Source of the DNA: Schoenoplectus triqueter
Lineage: Eukaryota > Streptophyta > Magnoliopsida > Poales > Cyperaceae
DNA: 64,000 bases
Assembly: GCA_964058805.1 (NCBI GenBank)
Contig: CAXKVV010002144.1
Location: 248,001-312,000, forward strand
Direction of reading: 5' to 3'
The notes beneath the pieces are model-generated. The model had not been told where the DNA came from, did no database searches, and was given only the letters and a program-made list of their open reading frames with translations. The stretch's first letter is position 1; each line of letters begins with the position of its first letter. Shown piece by piece: positions 1 through 11,460 of this stretch. Position numbers and translations under genes: made by a program.

Positions 1-1773
1 TATCTCATTGCTAAGACTCCTTTCTCCCTCAATTGCATGGTTATTCATTCAATTTCTAAACTGCATTTTTAACCCGTTTCTCCTCCTAGCTAAATTCATC
101 ATCTTTTACTCAATTGCCTTTTCAATCCATGTCGATTATCATCGCCTTGATCTGAATAAGCTTTTTCACCATTCAATTCGATCTCTAGAGCGTTTATTGA
201 ATTTGCCTCTCCATTACTGCTTCCGACAACTCCTCAAGCTTAAGCCTTCCTGTAATTCAATTGCTCCATAATTACTTATCAATCGGCGTCGCCTTAGCAC
301 GAGGAAGCTATCCCTGTGCTCAATTTGGTGTTTGAAGCACTCAATTGCATTTGATAGAAGTGCACCTCTACTGTTCCGACTTGAATTGAGGTAAATGCAT
401 TGCTCAATTTCCTTTTCATTGCTAACTCCCCGTTCTAATCTCTCTCATCAATTCATTAATGCGTGTCAACTATTTCTGAAGCTTCCACGATGGTGAGACG
501 CCATGGGACCAGACAAGCTCGCGCGCGAGAGGAGAAGGAGAAGAAGAGAGAGCGGGGAGAATGTTCGGCCGGACTGGATGGCTCAGGCGCACGTGCACCA
601 AAGCGCCAGAGGGGAGTAGATCAGCGACTGGGGGAGCATGCACCAGGTTCATTTTGTTTTCATCCCCTTTTTAAATTTTATCGCTTTGAGCAGAACAAAC
701 CAGTAGGATAGACTTGGCATACCACTTCAACCATGAGCCTATACTCTTATCTCTGTATCCTGGGCCCCACCTGTAAGGCTTGTGAGTATACGCCTATAGA
801 TCTTGTTAGCAGTCGATTAGTCTAATGATTAATGTTAATAGGCTGAGGTGGCTCTGCCTGATTGGTTGGTTGCTTTGTTAAACAAACCCTTAGTATTAAT
901 GGTCTGTGTATGATGTGGCCCTGTGAGATAGTGCCATGTGGCACTTTGTGCTGCCCTGTACCAACCATAAAGAGCCATCTGTCACTCTTTGTACACACTG
1001 TATGGTGACATGGCACCAGTGAGTGCATGCCATGTGGCATCCAGTGGGGCCCACTTGTCAGTCGCCTTATAGTATAGTGGAATTCACAGTGGTGAGGTGG
1101 ACCAATAAGGGAAGGCCACATGGCAATGGGCTGTTGAGGTGGCCTTATAGCATGCTGCCATTTGTCTAGCTGCTGGATGAAGTGGCTGCTGATGTGGACC
1201 AATGGCTGACTGCCATGTGGCATAGGTGGGGCCCACTTATCAGGTCTGTAGGGGTGTGGGACCCACATGGCTGAGGTGGACCAATGGGGTGCTGACACGT
1301 GGCATGAGGTGGCCCAATAAAATACTGACACGTGTCACACCCTCTCTCTTCTCTGATTCGGTATAGGTGTGCTTAGGATCCCCAGTTTGCACCCAGATGA
1401 GCCTCTGTCCCCAGATTGCACCCAGATGAACCCTTGATTGAATCTCAGCCTTTGATTAATCCATTTATTCTACCTTTATCTTCCCTGAATTTATTTTAAT
1501 AGCTCCACTTATCCAAAAATCATGAAAATTTCACCAAAAATCCCTAAAATCATGATAATCATCCCTGTAATTTTTAATTCCATTTTTGCCCTTGCCTCTC
1601 TGAATTAAAAATTCTTTTATCCATAAAACCCTATTATTCCTTATGAATTAATCCCTGATCTCAATTGTAGCTCTGTGTCTCTGCCAATTATCTCTCTCTT
1701 GCAGAAACCACCCTAACTAAATACCAATTAGACTTATATTGATATCCATTAGGGCTTGATTTGATCAAATGCT

Positions 1774-1985
1774 GACTACTTATCAGCAATTAATACAAAT
1801 CTAGACTTGATCAGGTGGTTGCTCCCAGCTTTGGCACCTGATCAGTCTTGTGAAATTGACTTTCAATCCCTTAACATGAGGGTAACTTGGTCAAAGAACT
1901 GACTACTTATCAGTAATTGACACAAATCAAAGCATGGTTAGGTAGTTGCTTGCAGCTTTGGCACCAGGTCAGCCTTGAAAGCAAA
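1774..1985. repeat. diverged tandem duplication, period about 127 bp
   Basis: Two copies begin at 1774 and 1901. Each starts with GACTACTTATCAG, continues with a short AT-rich part, and contains the phrase AGCTTTGGCACC near its end. The copies differ at many sites, so the duplication is old. It sits inside the LTR-like region at the left of the window. Confidence 0.6.
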
Positions 1986-2204
1986 ATCACATTTGGAATT
2001 TCTTATAACTAGTTGCATCAAAATGCTAGCTTGGCATTGACATCATTTCATGTAGCATAGGGATTATACTGCTTCAGCTCCTTTCTAGGGTTAGCTCCAA
2101 AGGCAGATTTTTAGGGTTCAATTCTGACTCCTTCAATAGGTCACTGAGGTGTGGGGTCCACCTGTCAGTGAAAATGGTCACATGGGTGACTCATCAGATA
2201 GGCT

Positions 2205-2680
2205 ATGTTGTTAGATTCATCTACAAGGGACTGCCAGGTGGGTCCCACTTGTCAGAGAAAATATAATCAAATGGCTGACCCATCAAGAGATTTTCTCTCT
2301 CCTAAATCTCCCGAGGGTCAGCCACCTCGAATGAGTAAGAGGCGGTGGGGTATTTATATCTTCGTCATTCACCCTATTATTTCATTGTGGGATTAATGCT
2401 TAACCTCTGTTCCGGGTTGGTTAGCTTTCTTAGCAAAATAGGCTAGGTCCATGTCATTGGAGCTGCTCATAAGGGACTGCCATGTGGGTCCCACTTGTCA
2501 GAAAAGATATAATCACATGGTGACACCCGAGAGATCTCCTCTCTCCCTCGATCCTCTCAGCTGTCACTCATGCTGAGTGGATAGAGAATAGCGGGGTATT
2601 TATACTCCTCATTTCATGCCCAGCATTCCATTGTGGGACTAATGGATTTGTTCCGGGGTTAGACAGCGACCTCTCCTGAT
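2205..2680 (+). repeat. direct duplication (period about 246 bp) of a promoter-like module
   Basis: Two related blocks start near 2205 and 2451. Both contain, in the same order, AAGGGACTGCCA, GGGTCCCACTTGTCAG, a pyrimidine-rich stretch, GGGGTATTTATA (about 2347 and 2593), TCCATTGTGGGA or a variant, and TTCCGGG. The TATTTATA element makes each block look like a core promoter of an LTR U3 region that was duplicated. No transcript evidence is available. Confidence 0.55.
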
Positions 2681-2894
2681 CAGTGGGCCATCTTTTCATT
2701 GCTCTCTCTCTTCTCCCCCTTTCTTACAATTCATTATTAATCATCAGTTTATTTCATTTATTCATCTACTCATCCTTGAAATTTTTCAAGGGTAAACAGA
2801 ATAATATGAGATTTTGTGTTCGACGAGACATTTTGTTCTATTGTGATTCAACAATTAATATGTAATTTAATTCAATTTAATACATGAATATAGA

Positions 2895-3316
2895 CAGGGG
2901 CGGACCTAGAGAGAGCCAGAGGGCAGCCGCCCCCTGAATTTTGAAAAATAGTGCTTTTAAATATTACTTTCGGTAATTTACCCCTTCCGAAAAATTTTGT
3001 TACCCTCTTTTAGATTGCTTGATTATTTTGATTGTGAAATATCTTGCATAATTAAATAATTATACAAAGATTTCAAAATTCAAAGTTCTATAGTGGGAAA
3101 CTTTCGTCATCAACTTAATTATTTATTACTTTGAGTTTTATTTTGTTATTATTTTTAATATGTGAAAGAATATTATTTTGATAGTTTTTTTATTAGATAA
3201 TAATATATATTAAATTATTATTTTTTATCTAACACTCAATTAGTTAATGAATTTAAAACCGATAAACTATTACAATCTTATAATTGCCCCTTTGACCATA
3301 CATCCGTCCGCCACTG
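2895..3316. mobile_element. hAT-like non-autonomous element (MITE)
   Basis: The left end reads CAGGGGCGGACCTAG and the right end, reverse complemented, reads CAGTGGCGGACGGATG, giving short inverted termini of the CAG(T/G)GGCGGA type common in plant hAT MITEs. Flanking 8-mers are AATATAGA (2887-2894) and AATATTTA (3317-3324), matching at 6 of 8 positions, as expected for a decayed hAT target duplication. The inside is AT-rich without a coding frame. Length is 422 bp. Confidence 0.6.
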
Positions 3317-3798
3317 AATATTTACATTATAGAGACTCATGTTTCTCTCTGTTTTATATTGATACGAAAAAAAATTATGAACGATTAAATTCTTACAAAG
3401 TTGATTAAAATATGCACATCAGCATTTCATGGTTAAAACTTAAATGTTGGGTTAGGCCGGTAGGGAGATAGAAAAGTAATTTGCTTGCTAGAAATTTATA
3501 CGGTGAAATAGAAAAGTTTGCATCTATCCACTACCAACATATCGGACATATTTTCAGAGGCGATCATCCGACTAAGTCGAACAAATATTAAATTGAGAAT
3601 CTCACTAATTAATTGTTTAATAATTTTAATAAACTCGTGTTAGATTATATTAATCAAACTTGTATTTGTCACAATCCCATCACTTTCTAAGGATCTGGTT
3701 AAACATAATTGCGCCTACATTCATAGCCCGCATAAGTGGGCAACATGATTTATAAACCTACAACTAAGAAAAAGGAAATGGGTTTTGGGGAAACTAAC
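3317..3798. other. AT-rich stretch, part of the intron region of the orphan transporter exon
   Basis: Nothing recognisable is visible. On the minus strand it lies just downstream of the splice donor of the transporter exon at 3799-3922, so it would be intron sequence if that gene continues to the left. Confidence 0.4.
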
Positions 3799-3922
3799 CA
3801 TAGCCTAATAGGATTGAAGTCATGGAGGCAAGAAGAGCGCAAGCAATAGCATATTTGTTCCTCGGAGGCTTCTTCTTTGACATTGTTGTCTCAGCTGGAG
3901 AATTTGTTTTCTCAATATTCAT
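3799..3922 (-). CDS. first exon of a second polyol transporter gene; exon 2 not in window
   Basis: On the minus strand an ATG at 3922-3920 opens a 41-codon exon that ends in phase 1 at a GT donor (GTTAGTTT, 3798-3791). The encoded end reads RNKYAIACALLASMTSILL followed by GY, and the split codon would give Asp. This matches the N-terminus and first transmembrane helix of plant polyol/monosaccharide transporters (MFS sugar porter family), and the intron position and phase equal those of the PLT6-type gene at 22758-24386. The sequence is closer to the PLT5 type (MTSILLGYD) than to that neighbour. No second exon with the remaining helices is found in 1-3798. Either the intron is longer than 3.8 kb and exon 2 lies beyond the left edge, or the gene has lost its body. 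The exon itself has no stop or frameshift. Confidence 0.75.
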
Positions 3923-4184
3923 GGTTTACTAGCAGTGTGAGCTAGCTAACTTGGCTACTAATTTGTGGAGGTGAGGTGGGGGAAAATGAGAGGAGAACAG
4001 TAGGCTGTTCCTTACAAGTTTGAATGGTGTATACACTCTTAGCTAGGTTACTTTTAAAGCTGAATTAATCACAAACAAAGTGATGTAATGATTGATGAAT
4101 CGAATGTCCTTTCTTTGATTTGTCCAATTGATGAGACAGCGGAAATTTGAGAGAGTTATCGAAAAATAGTACAAACAGTCTAAG

Positions 4185-4803
4185 CTAAGGGTTTGTTAAA
4201 CCCGCCGGGTACAACTCGTATTCGTGTATCCGTACCCGGTACCCGCGATATCCGTACTCGTGCCCGGGTATAGGCGGGTAAACGGGAACGGGTTTGAGAA
4301 GGGCCCGGTCAATTTTTTGTTGGAAAAAAGTCATTGTACCCGTACCCGTTTACCCGCCGCCCGTGCCCGTACCCGTACCCGTACCCGCGTACCCGTCGTT
4401 ATAACGGTTTGCTGAAACGTTATAACATTTCATAAATCGTTATAACGGTTTGCTGAAACGTTATAACGTTTCATAAATCGTTATAACGGTTCAGTAAATC
4501 GTTATAACGTTTCATAAATCGTTATAACGGTTCAGTAAACCGTTATAACGTTTGACCCGCCGACCCATCCCGTTCCCGACCCGCCGACCCGTGTGTCCGA
4601 GTACCCCCTTACCCGTATCCGTGGTACCAGTGTACCCGCGACGGGCACGGGTATGAGACGGGTAGGGTACGGTTTTGAAAAAAAAAAAATCGTTTACCCG
4701 TGTCCGTCGTACCCGTCTACCCGTCGTACCCGTGCCCGCCCTACCCGCCGCCCGCCGCGGGATGTACCCGGTCCGTACCCGCGGTACCCGCCGGCAAATC
4801 ACT
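4185..4803. mobile_element. hAT-like element with TACCCG and CGTTATAACG repeats
   Basis: The element is bounded by identical 8-mers AGTCTAAG at 4177-4184 and 4804-4811. The left end reads CTAAGGGTTTG and the right end, reverse complemented, reads AGTGATTTGCCGGCGGGTAC; both run into CGCCGGGTAC-like sequence, giving imperfect inverted termini. Outer parts are runs of the hexamer TACCCG in many variants. The centre (4395-4555) contains about nine copies of GTTATAAC in CGTTATAACG(T/G)TT contexts. No transposase frame is present; arginine- and proline-rich open frames here come from the hexamer repeats. The 8-bp duplication suggests the hAT superfamily (inference). Confidence 0.6.
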
Positions 4804-4811
4804 AGTCTAAG

Positions 4812-6633
4812 CACGTGTAGAATTTGTGCCTTGGTGTATGTCAAATTAAGTAGATTTCTACTAGATGACAAAACTCTTCCAATAAACTTGCTAGAGGTTT
4901 CAATACGCAGATGATCAAAGACTTTTCACAGGTATCTTTCTCAGTTATTCCGACTTAGAATTTGAATAAAAGAAATGACTTGGATCAACTCTGTAATTTT
5001 TCTATTGGAATTGATTTAGATTGAAATTTTTGGGTATGTAATGTTGTTTCGGTCAGAGCCACAGATTCTCTCTTGTCCTCGTCTTAAGCTTAGAAAGTTA
5101 AAAGCTCTCCTTGTCAGGATACTAAATACGGCGATATCATTGACTTATTTGTCTCATTAATTTTGTGTTATATTATCTTAAAATAATGTGTTTAATAGTA
5201 GTTAACTAAATAAATATAGTAGTTTGAGTAAAAAGTGTTAAAAGGAGCATGATGATTTAACTTTAAAGTATCTCTATAAATGTCTTAATTTACTCACCTT
5301 AAATCACTTTTATTTTGTATCTTAAAGTATTTTAAAGTACTTAATTCACCTTTACTCCATTACCAAACGGGATGTAAGCCTTTTAAAGCTATCTAGTCTA
5401 TGTAATTCTTCCTCTCTCTTTCTTTTTAGAACATTTATCATTATAAACTTTCGAATTACTTAAAACTTACAAACTTTGCACTTTTAAAAAAAAACTACTT
5501 TTAAGATAGTATTAAAAATTGGACAAATATTAAGATAGTACTAAACTATTTAGAAATAACTAACAGCGTCTAATTAAAATGTTTAAAAAAAATGATAGCT
5601 CCTGTTGTGTTGCAAGTCTCGGATACGTCAATGGAGTTGAAATTATTTCTGAATTGTGCCAAAACCGTGTTTTGGCAATGTCATGTTCCTTGGAGCCGAA
5701 TTTATTCCAAAAAAGGTAATACAGCCCAGCATTTAGGGATTTAGGTGATGCATCCGTATCAGACTTGAGAATTCTAGGCACGGATCGTTATGTACAGATC
5801 AGTATGCTTCTATATTTGCTAAATATTTGATAACTTAATTAGAGTTGTTTTATGGTATTATGTATAGATTTTTTTCACACAACGAATTAATTTTTAGTTC
5901 TCAAAATTTAAATTATCGATTCGAACATTCAAGGGCGGAGTCAGCATTTTAATATGAGGGGAGAGGGGCGAGGCATTGAGTTTACATCACTAGAGCATTG
6001 AAATTGATAAATTGAAGAGGGCCGATATCCGATACACCGTATGAAATAAAAAATACATGACAAATTTTAATCCCAATATGTAGCTTCCATGGTATTGTGG
6101 GGGGGGGGGGATTTTAGAATGAGATTATAATATAGAAACTACCCATAGCAAAGCATGAACAATATATTAGTTTAATTATTATTTGTTCATCATAAGTTCT
6201 AAATTTTAAACACATGAAATTAACTGAACTTACATCTTGATCATCTTTTGTACTAATTAGTTGAAATTTATTTTCTTTTTAGCAAAGGAAATCCTCTAGT
6301 CTCTTCTCTTTTATTAAGTCTTTCACAAATAGATTAGAATAATTGTCCCATACAAGGAATAACATCTTAGTTTGTCGTGTAAATTAAAAACCAATTCTCT
6401 CAATCTAATTATTTTCTTTTCTCGGAGATAAAAATGAGATAAAAAAAAACATAAATCATTTAATTCTTAATGAACATAAAGAATCATCTATTCGGATTTC
6501 AAACACAATACATATGACATTTAACTATAATTCTTTTAAATTTTAAAACTTATAAGCTTCTTATAAGAGGTTCATGTAACAAATAATGTTGTGTTACAGT
6601 GCGCCGAGCAAAATGTATATATTATGCACGCAA
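4812..6633. other. AT-rich intergenic DNA, no gene seen
   Basis: No domain-bearing frame was found. A fragment near 5930-5990 (AAGGGCGGAGTCAGCATT) looks like one end of a hAT MITE related to the one at 2895, without its partner end. A run of about 11 G residues occurs near 6101. Part of 5160-5360 shares TTAAATCACTTTTATT and CCAAACGG-type ends with 30690-30870, suggesting fragments of a dispersed AT-rich repeat. Confidence 0.4.
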
Positions 6634-7500
6634 CACTACAAAAACATTATTACAACATTTGTCCAATTTTATCCTATTATTTTAAATGAACTAAAAGAAA
6701 AAAAATAAAGATTTTATTTTCTTTTTTCGCCTCTAGAAATAATAAAGCCATCTTGTAAGAGTACAGATGTTTGATAACTTTGGTATAGTAATTGTGCAGA
6801 TCAAACGAAACAAATAGTTTGATTGTCATTATTTTAATAAAGATAGAGGATGTAAATTATTTAACTTTAAATGTTCATAAAAACCCTTAATTCAGGTTTG
6901 AAACCTGGCGAACCTGGCGTTGTTTTTAGTGACAAAGGCTGATTTTCTTGATTGTCATTTTGAAGGCTGTTTTTATATATCCAGCACAAACTTTAACACG
7001 CTACAGGGACGAATCAAGCCTTGATGACGATGAAATGGCAGCTATCAGGTCCTTGAATTATTTTCCAACAAGACGGCAACTTCCGCTGCAACACCTACTT
7101 TCTATGATATTTTCTAGGAGGCTGATAATAATCCTAATCATTTATCTTCATAAATATTTTCAAATTTTGACTCCCACGAATTTAATAGTTGAAACGTCAA
7201 AAGTCTTTCGCGATTTGATCATAATCGCAGACACAAATAAAAATTTTGAATTTTCACGAGTTGACCGTAACTGCAATCATTTGGCACAAAAAAATCGCTA
7301 TTTTTTGTGACCATAACATGCAATATCAGCGACATCAATTAGATTCACTATTTTTTTCTATTTCTAGGCAACTGGTCGATTAATTTATAATCAACCGTTA
7401 GTTTATATTGATTGACCATAAATGTTTGGATTATTTACAGCAACAATAAATTTGACACAAAAAATCAGCGCGCCATCAATTGATTTTCATTCTGACATTA
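6634..7500. mobile_element. possible CACTA (En/Spm) relic
   Basis: CACTACAAAAACA at 6634 matches the terminal motif of plant CACTA transposons. Around 7200-7480 there are repeated sub-terminal-like words such as TTGACCGTAA, TTTTTTGTGACCATAA and TTGACCATAAATG. A matching opposite terminus and a 3-bp target duplication were not found, and no transposase frame exists. It is at best a decayed non-autonomous copy. Confidence 0.3.
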
Positions 7501-8387
7501 TTTATATCTTTAGTTGTCCTTATTTATATTTACTGTGCCAGTTACTAAAATTCTAATAACTTAAAATATTGTTATTTGATATCCATGTTATTTATATCTA
7601 CGTTTTTGGTAATTGTTGTATCTATTGGCATCAACTATCAATTTTATTTATATCTATTAATTTTTGCTATATACATCAACCGGCTTTGGTGGTTAAATTT
7701 CACCATTTATACAAATAAATAATCACAACACTTGATATAAATAACACAGTATAATAGATATAAGTAAATTTGATAGTTTTTACCAAGTGCTAACTCTCTC
7801 TAATTTTCTTAAAGAGACGTCATTTCAATTTTAATTTTTTTTGAATTATTAATGTGCTATGCAGTTATAAAAATGGAAAGTCGAAAATATATAAAAAGTT
7901 AATTGAATGTTTAAAATAGAAATTTTTCGCTTGGGGACAAAGAATGGGGATAAAAAACTGGGGACGATAATAATATTCCTATTTTCTTTTGGGGTGGAGT
8001 GTAGAGGTGAAGAACTTCGTTCGAACTGAGAAATTTATCCATTTCGTTCGAATTTGAATCTACTTTTTTTTTAAAATCAAACTAATTCGATCCGATCCGA
8101 ATACGATCTGATCCGATTTGAGATTAAATAATTTGTAATCCAATCAAAACCAATTAAAAATTTGAAAAATAATCAATATATAAATTGATCTGATCTGTCT
8201 GAATCCAAATCTAACCCGTTCAAATCCAAATCCAACCTGTCCGATTGCCACATCTGATAAAAAAGAAGGGATAATTTGAAGGTACTTTTCATTCATAAAA
8301 GAAAATAAGAAGACAAAATGTGTACCTTCACATATAAGACTCTAGTAAGCAAGCACTTCAGATAAAAACAATTAGAAGGTTTTAACT
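7501..8387. other. AT-rich DNA with a degenerate dispersed repeat
   Basis: There is no gene. 8000-8265 contains reiterated GATCCGATC and AATCCAAATC words ending in CGATTGCCACATC, a texture common in short plant DNA transposon remnants. The ends could not be defined. Confidence 0.35.
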
Positions 8388-8697
8388 GAGAAGGGATCGG
8401 TTGGTAATGGGTTATTTTGATAATTTTGACAATGGATCTCTAAATAAATAAAAAAATCTTAAAAATGATTTTTTTATAAATGTGTTATTCTACCTATGGA
8501 TTGATGATCATTCAAATTTCATTTAATTTCATTATCATTTGATAGTCCATCAAAGATCGTTAAATTAGAACTGTTGTAAATTACATAAAAATTTGATGGA
8601 CTATCAATCCATAAGTAGAAGAACACATCTATAAAAAAAATTATATTTATTTAGAGGACCATTGTCAAAATAACCCATTGTCAACCGATCCCTTCTC
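8388..8697. mobile_element. MULE-type MITE, copy 1
   Basis: This is a fold-back element whose ends are near-perfect inverted repeats: GAGAAGGGATCGGTTG at the left and its complement CAACCGATCCCTTCTC at the right, extending inward through GGGTTATTTTGA. The 7-mer TTTAACT flanks both sides (8381-8387 and 8698-8704). Two relatives in the window have 9-bp duplications, which points to a Mutator-like origin. There is no coding capacity. The centre contains a second inverted pair (GGACTATCAATCCAT against ATGGATTGATGATC). Confidence 0.8.
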
Positions 8698-8746
8698 TTT
8701 AACTAATTTTCAAGAAACATCACAACAAAAAGTAGATATATCAAAT

Positions 8747-9128
8747 GAGAGGGGATCGATTGACAATGGGTTATTTTGACAACCTTGGCAACGAACCTCT
8801 AAATAAATATAAAAAAAACCTTAAAAATAAAAAAAATATAAATGTGTTCTTCTACCTATGGATTGATAGTCATTCAAATTTTATTATCATTTGATAGTCC
8901 ATCAAAAACCGTTAAATTGAAACTGTTGTAAATTGCATGAAAAATTGATGATCTTTGATGGATGATCAAACGATAATTAAATTACATGAAATTTGAATGA
9001 CCATCAATCCATAGATAGAAGAACACATCTATAAACTTTTTTTTTCATTTTTAAGATTTATTTTATATTTATTTAAAAGTCTATTGTCAAGGTTATCAAA
9101 ATAACCCATTGTCAACCGATCTCTTCTC
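8747..9128. mobile_element. MULE-type MITE, copy 2
   Basis: This has the same inverted termini as copy 1 (GAGAGGGGATCGATTG and CAACCGATCTCTTCTC). A perfect 9-bp target duplication, ATATCAAAT, lies at 8738-8746 and 9129-9137; this length is diagnostic of Mutator-like transposition. The element is 382 bp with no coding frame and lies 50 bp from copy 1, upstream of the PBRP pseudogene. Confidence 0.85.
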
Positions 9129-9137
9129 ATATCAAAT

Positions 9138-9740
9138 AAGGACAAAGTAATAATATATTCTTTGAATCTCAGATCGCTCTGATATGAATGATAATGTGTC
9201 TTGTTTCTCTAGATGGAGCAGGTTTAAATTTAATATATATATATATAATAATAATATAATGTGTCTCGCTTCTTTACTGGTGGAGCAGGTTCAATCTCTG
9301 AAAAAAGTAATATCCCCTCAAATGCATCCCGAATTGTTAGATTTGCATGATCGCATCAGATTTATATTTTATCAGAGACGCTTAACAACGAGTCTCATCT
9401 CTTTCCTTGAAACTTTTTTTTTTTGGCAAACAAATTTGTGTGACATTCTCTATTGAGCTGCGTGGACTATTTAATGGGTTAATAGCACAAAAGCAATTTT
9501 TTTATTTTGTTTGAAGAAGCCTAATTAGCAATCTGTCTGAAGGTATTACATTAAACTTTGTAACTATTATTTTTTGTTTCTTTGGATAATAAAATCCTAA
9601 GTAGGTGTTTTCTTTTTTGCTCTTAAAATCATTATCAGCATAATAATTACAAAGAATCTGGAACTAAAAGTAGAGGCCCTGTAAGACGTTGCATACAAAC
9701 CCAAGTCGAACTACTTTTCGACCCCAATAATATTTCACAA
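9138..9740. other. upstream flank of the PBRP pseudogene
   Basis: Mostly AT-rich. The N-terminal zinc-ribbon part of PBRP, which should lie here, was not recognised in any frame. It is either too decayed or lost. Confidence 0.4.
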
Positions 9741-11460
9741 CGAGCGCGTTCTAAGATTCTTCCTCCTCCACCTCTTCTGGTCCGTCTTCATGTGCGGATT
9801 CCTCTGGCCCAACGGGCATGGATAACCTGAGAACATACCTCCAGATCGTGGATGTGGCCTCAATTTTGCGTCTGGATCAGGATATCGCGGATCACGCGTT
9901 TGAATTGTTCAAGGATTGTTCGTCTACTACACCGCAGTGTTGAAGCACTCGCTACAGGCTGCACTTGTTCAGGCCATACGCGAGGCTCACGAGCCGCGGA
10001 CTCTTCAGGTTTGACTTTGCTTATCGCCTGGTTGTTAAAATACTTGATTGGGTATTTAAATTTCAGAAATTAATTTGTGCTAGAATTAATTATTAAATTG
10101 ATGTAATTTCTATCTGATAAGCGATGATTCTCCTCTGTCCACTTCGTAACCAGGAAATATCCACAGCGAGTAATCTGCCCCAGAAGGAAATTGGAAGTAT
10201 ATAAAGATACTAGGTGAGGCTCTAAAGCTTAGTCAACCTCTCAACAGCAATTCCATAGCTGTTCACATGCCTCGGTTTTGCAATCTCCTGCAACTTAATA
10301 AATCTGCACAGGTATTCACTTATCTTAAATTTAAGTAATTCACCTGAGCAAGTAATGATCTTTGTGCGCATTTGAAAAATTATCAGATATTGTTTTGAAG
10401 AAAATCATATTTGGATTATGCCATATTTTGGGTATTTTGTGAATCCTGGTGTTAGCATTAGCTTTGTTGTGCTGTTCTATAAAAATTAAATATTTATAAA
10501 ATAAATAAATCGAATAACAGATGAGAAATATCGAACTGATATTTCGAGAATCTTGTTGGTGCATCTTACTCATAGATATCTTAAGTTGCTTTGGAAGTTC
10601 AAACATTGTGCATACTACCTCCCGGGAAGTTTATCCGGAGATAGCAATAGTCGATCCTAGAATAATAAAAGCTATAGCATGGATGAGCCTAAGATATGCA
10701 TGGACCTGACTTGATGGATGCTTGCTTTAAGAGAATAACATGAGCGATACCAAACAATTGATAAATGGTGTATGCAGAGGTCCAGTTAGAAAATGTGGAA
10801 GCAAGTAAAAACTAAAATTGAAGAGAGCCAATGTGGCATGGTTTTTGCATTGTTTTGTGTGTGCCATGTTGAACTGGACTTAACTGAAAGAGTGTTTGTT
10901 ATGATAGGAATTTCTATATGGCCGTGATACTGTAGTGAAATAATAATTATAAATTATGTTATCTTTATCCATACTATCGATCTTTCAGAGAGACACAATC
11001 TCGTTGCTTACCAGACTCCTTTAACCTTCCAGCAATCTTCCTCTAATTCGATGGAGTGATTGAGAGTACTGGCACAAACAGTTTCTTCTCTTCTGAAACT
11101 CTGTTTAGAGAGAAATAGATCTCTGTTGGGAAATAGAAGGGTGGTAGAAAATAGAGAAATGAGAATAGTTTCGAAAAACAATAGTATCCCTATATATAAT
11201 GGACATTCAACTGAGAGCAGTTATATCTAAACGGGTTCATATCGGATTCAAAACTCTTTTAACGGATTTGTCGTTAAATCAGAGAACTATCTATAATTGT
11301 GTTCTTCAGGGACCAATAACATAATTGTATTATTATCAGACTTTATATAATTCAGACCATTACTAAATTATAAAATCATTAATACGCATTAATACACATT
11401 AAAGGGCTCACTTCTCATGACATATAATAAACCTCATACAGAATTTAATCACTTTATTAC

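Larger units (their letters stand above)
1..2880. other. repeat-like non-coding region, no gene recognised
   Basis: No open frame here shows a recognisable domain. The stretch is richer in G and C than most of the window and carries the motif CCCACTTGTCAG many times (near 1050, 1235, 2245 and 2490), often next to CATGTGGCA. It also contains two separate local duplications listed below. This is the texture of an LTR or another non-coding part of a retrotransposon, but no TG...CA ends, primer binding site or target duplication could be fixed. The identity is inference. Confidence 0.4.

Noticed and set aside
8..271. 87-codon frame at the left edge
   Set aside because: No conserved motif and AT-rich composition like the surrounding non-coding DNA.
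822..1331. 169-codon open frame on the minus strand
   Set aside because: Its His/Pro/Trp-rich composition comes from the repeated CCCACTTGTCAG and CATGTGGCA words; no domain is visible.
4224..4914. Arg/Pro-rich open frames on both strands
   Set aside because: They are produced by the TACCCG hexamer repeats of the hAT-like element and have no domain.
6101..6111. Run of G residues as a possible quadruplex
   Set aside because: A single G tract without further tracts nearby cannot form a standard intramolecular quadruplex.
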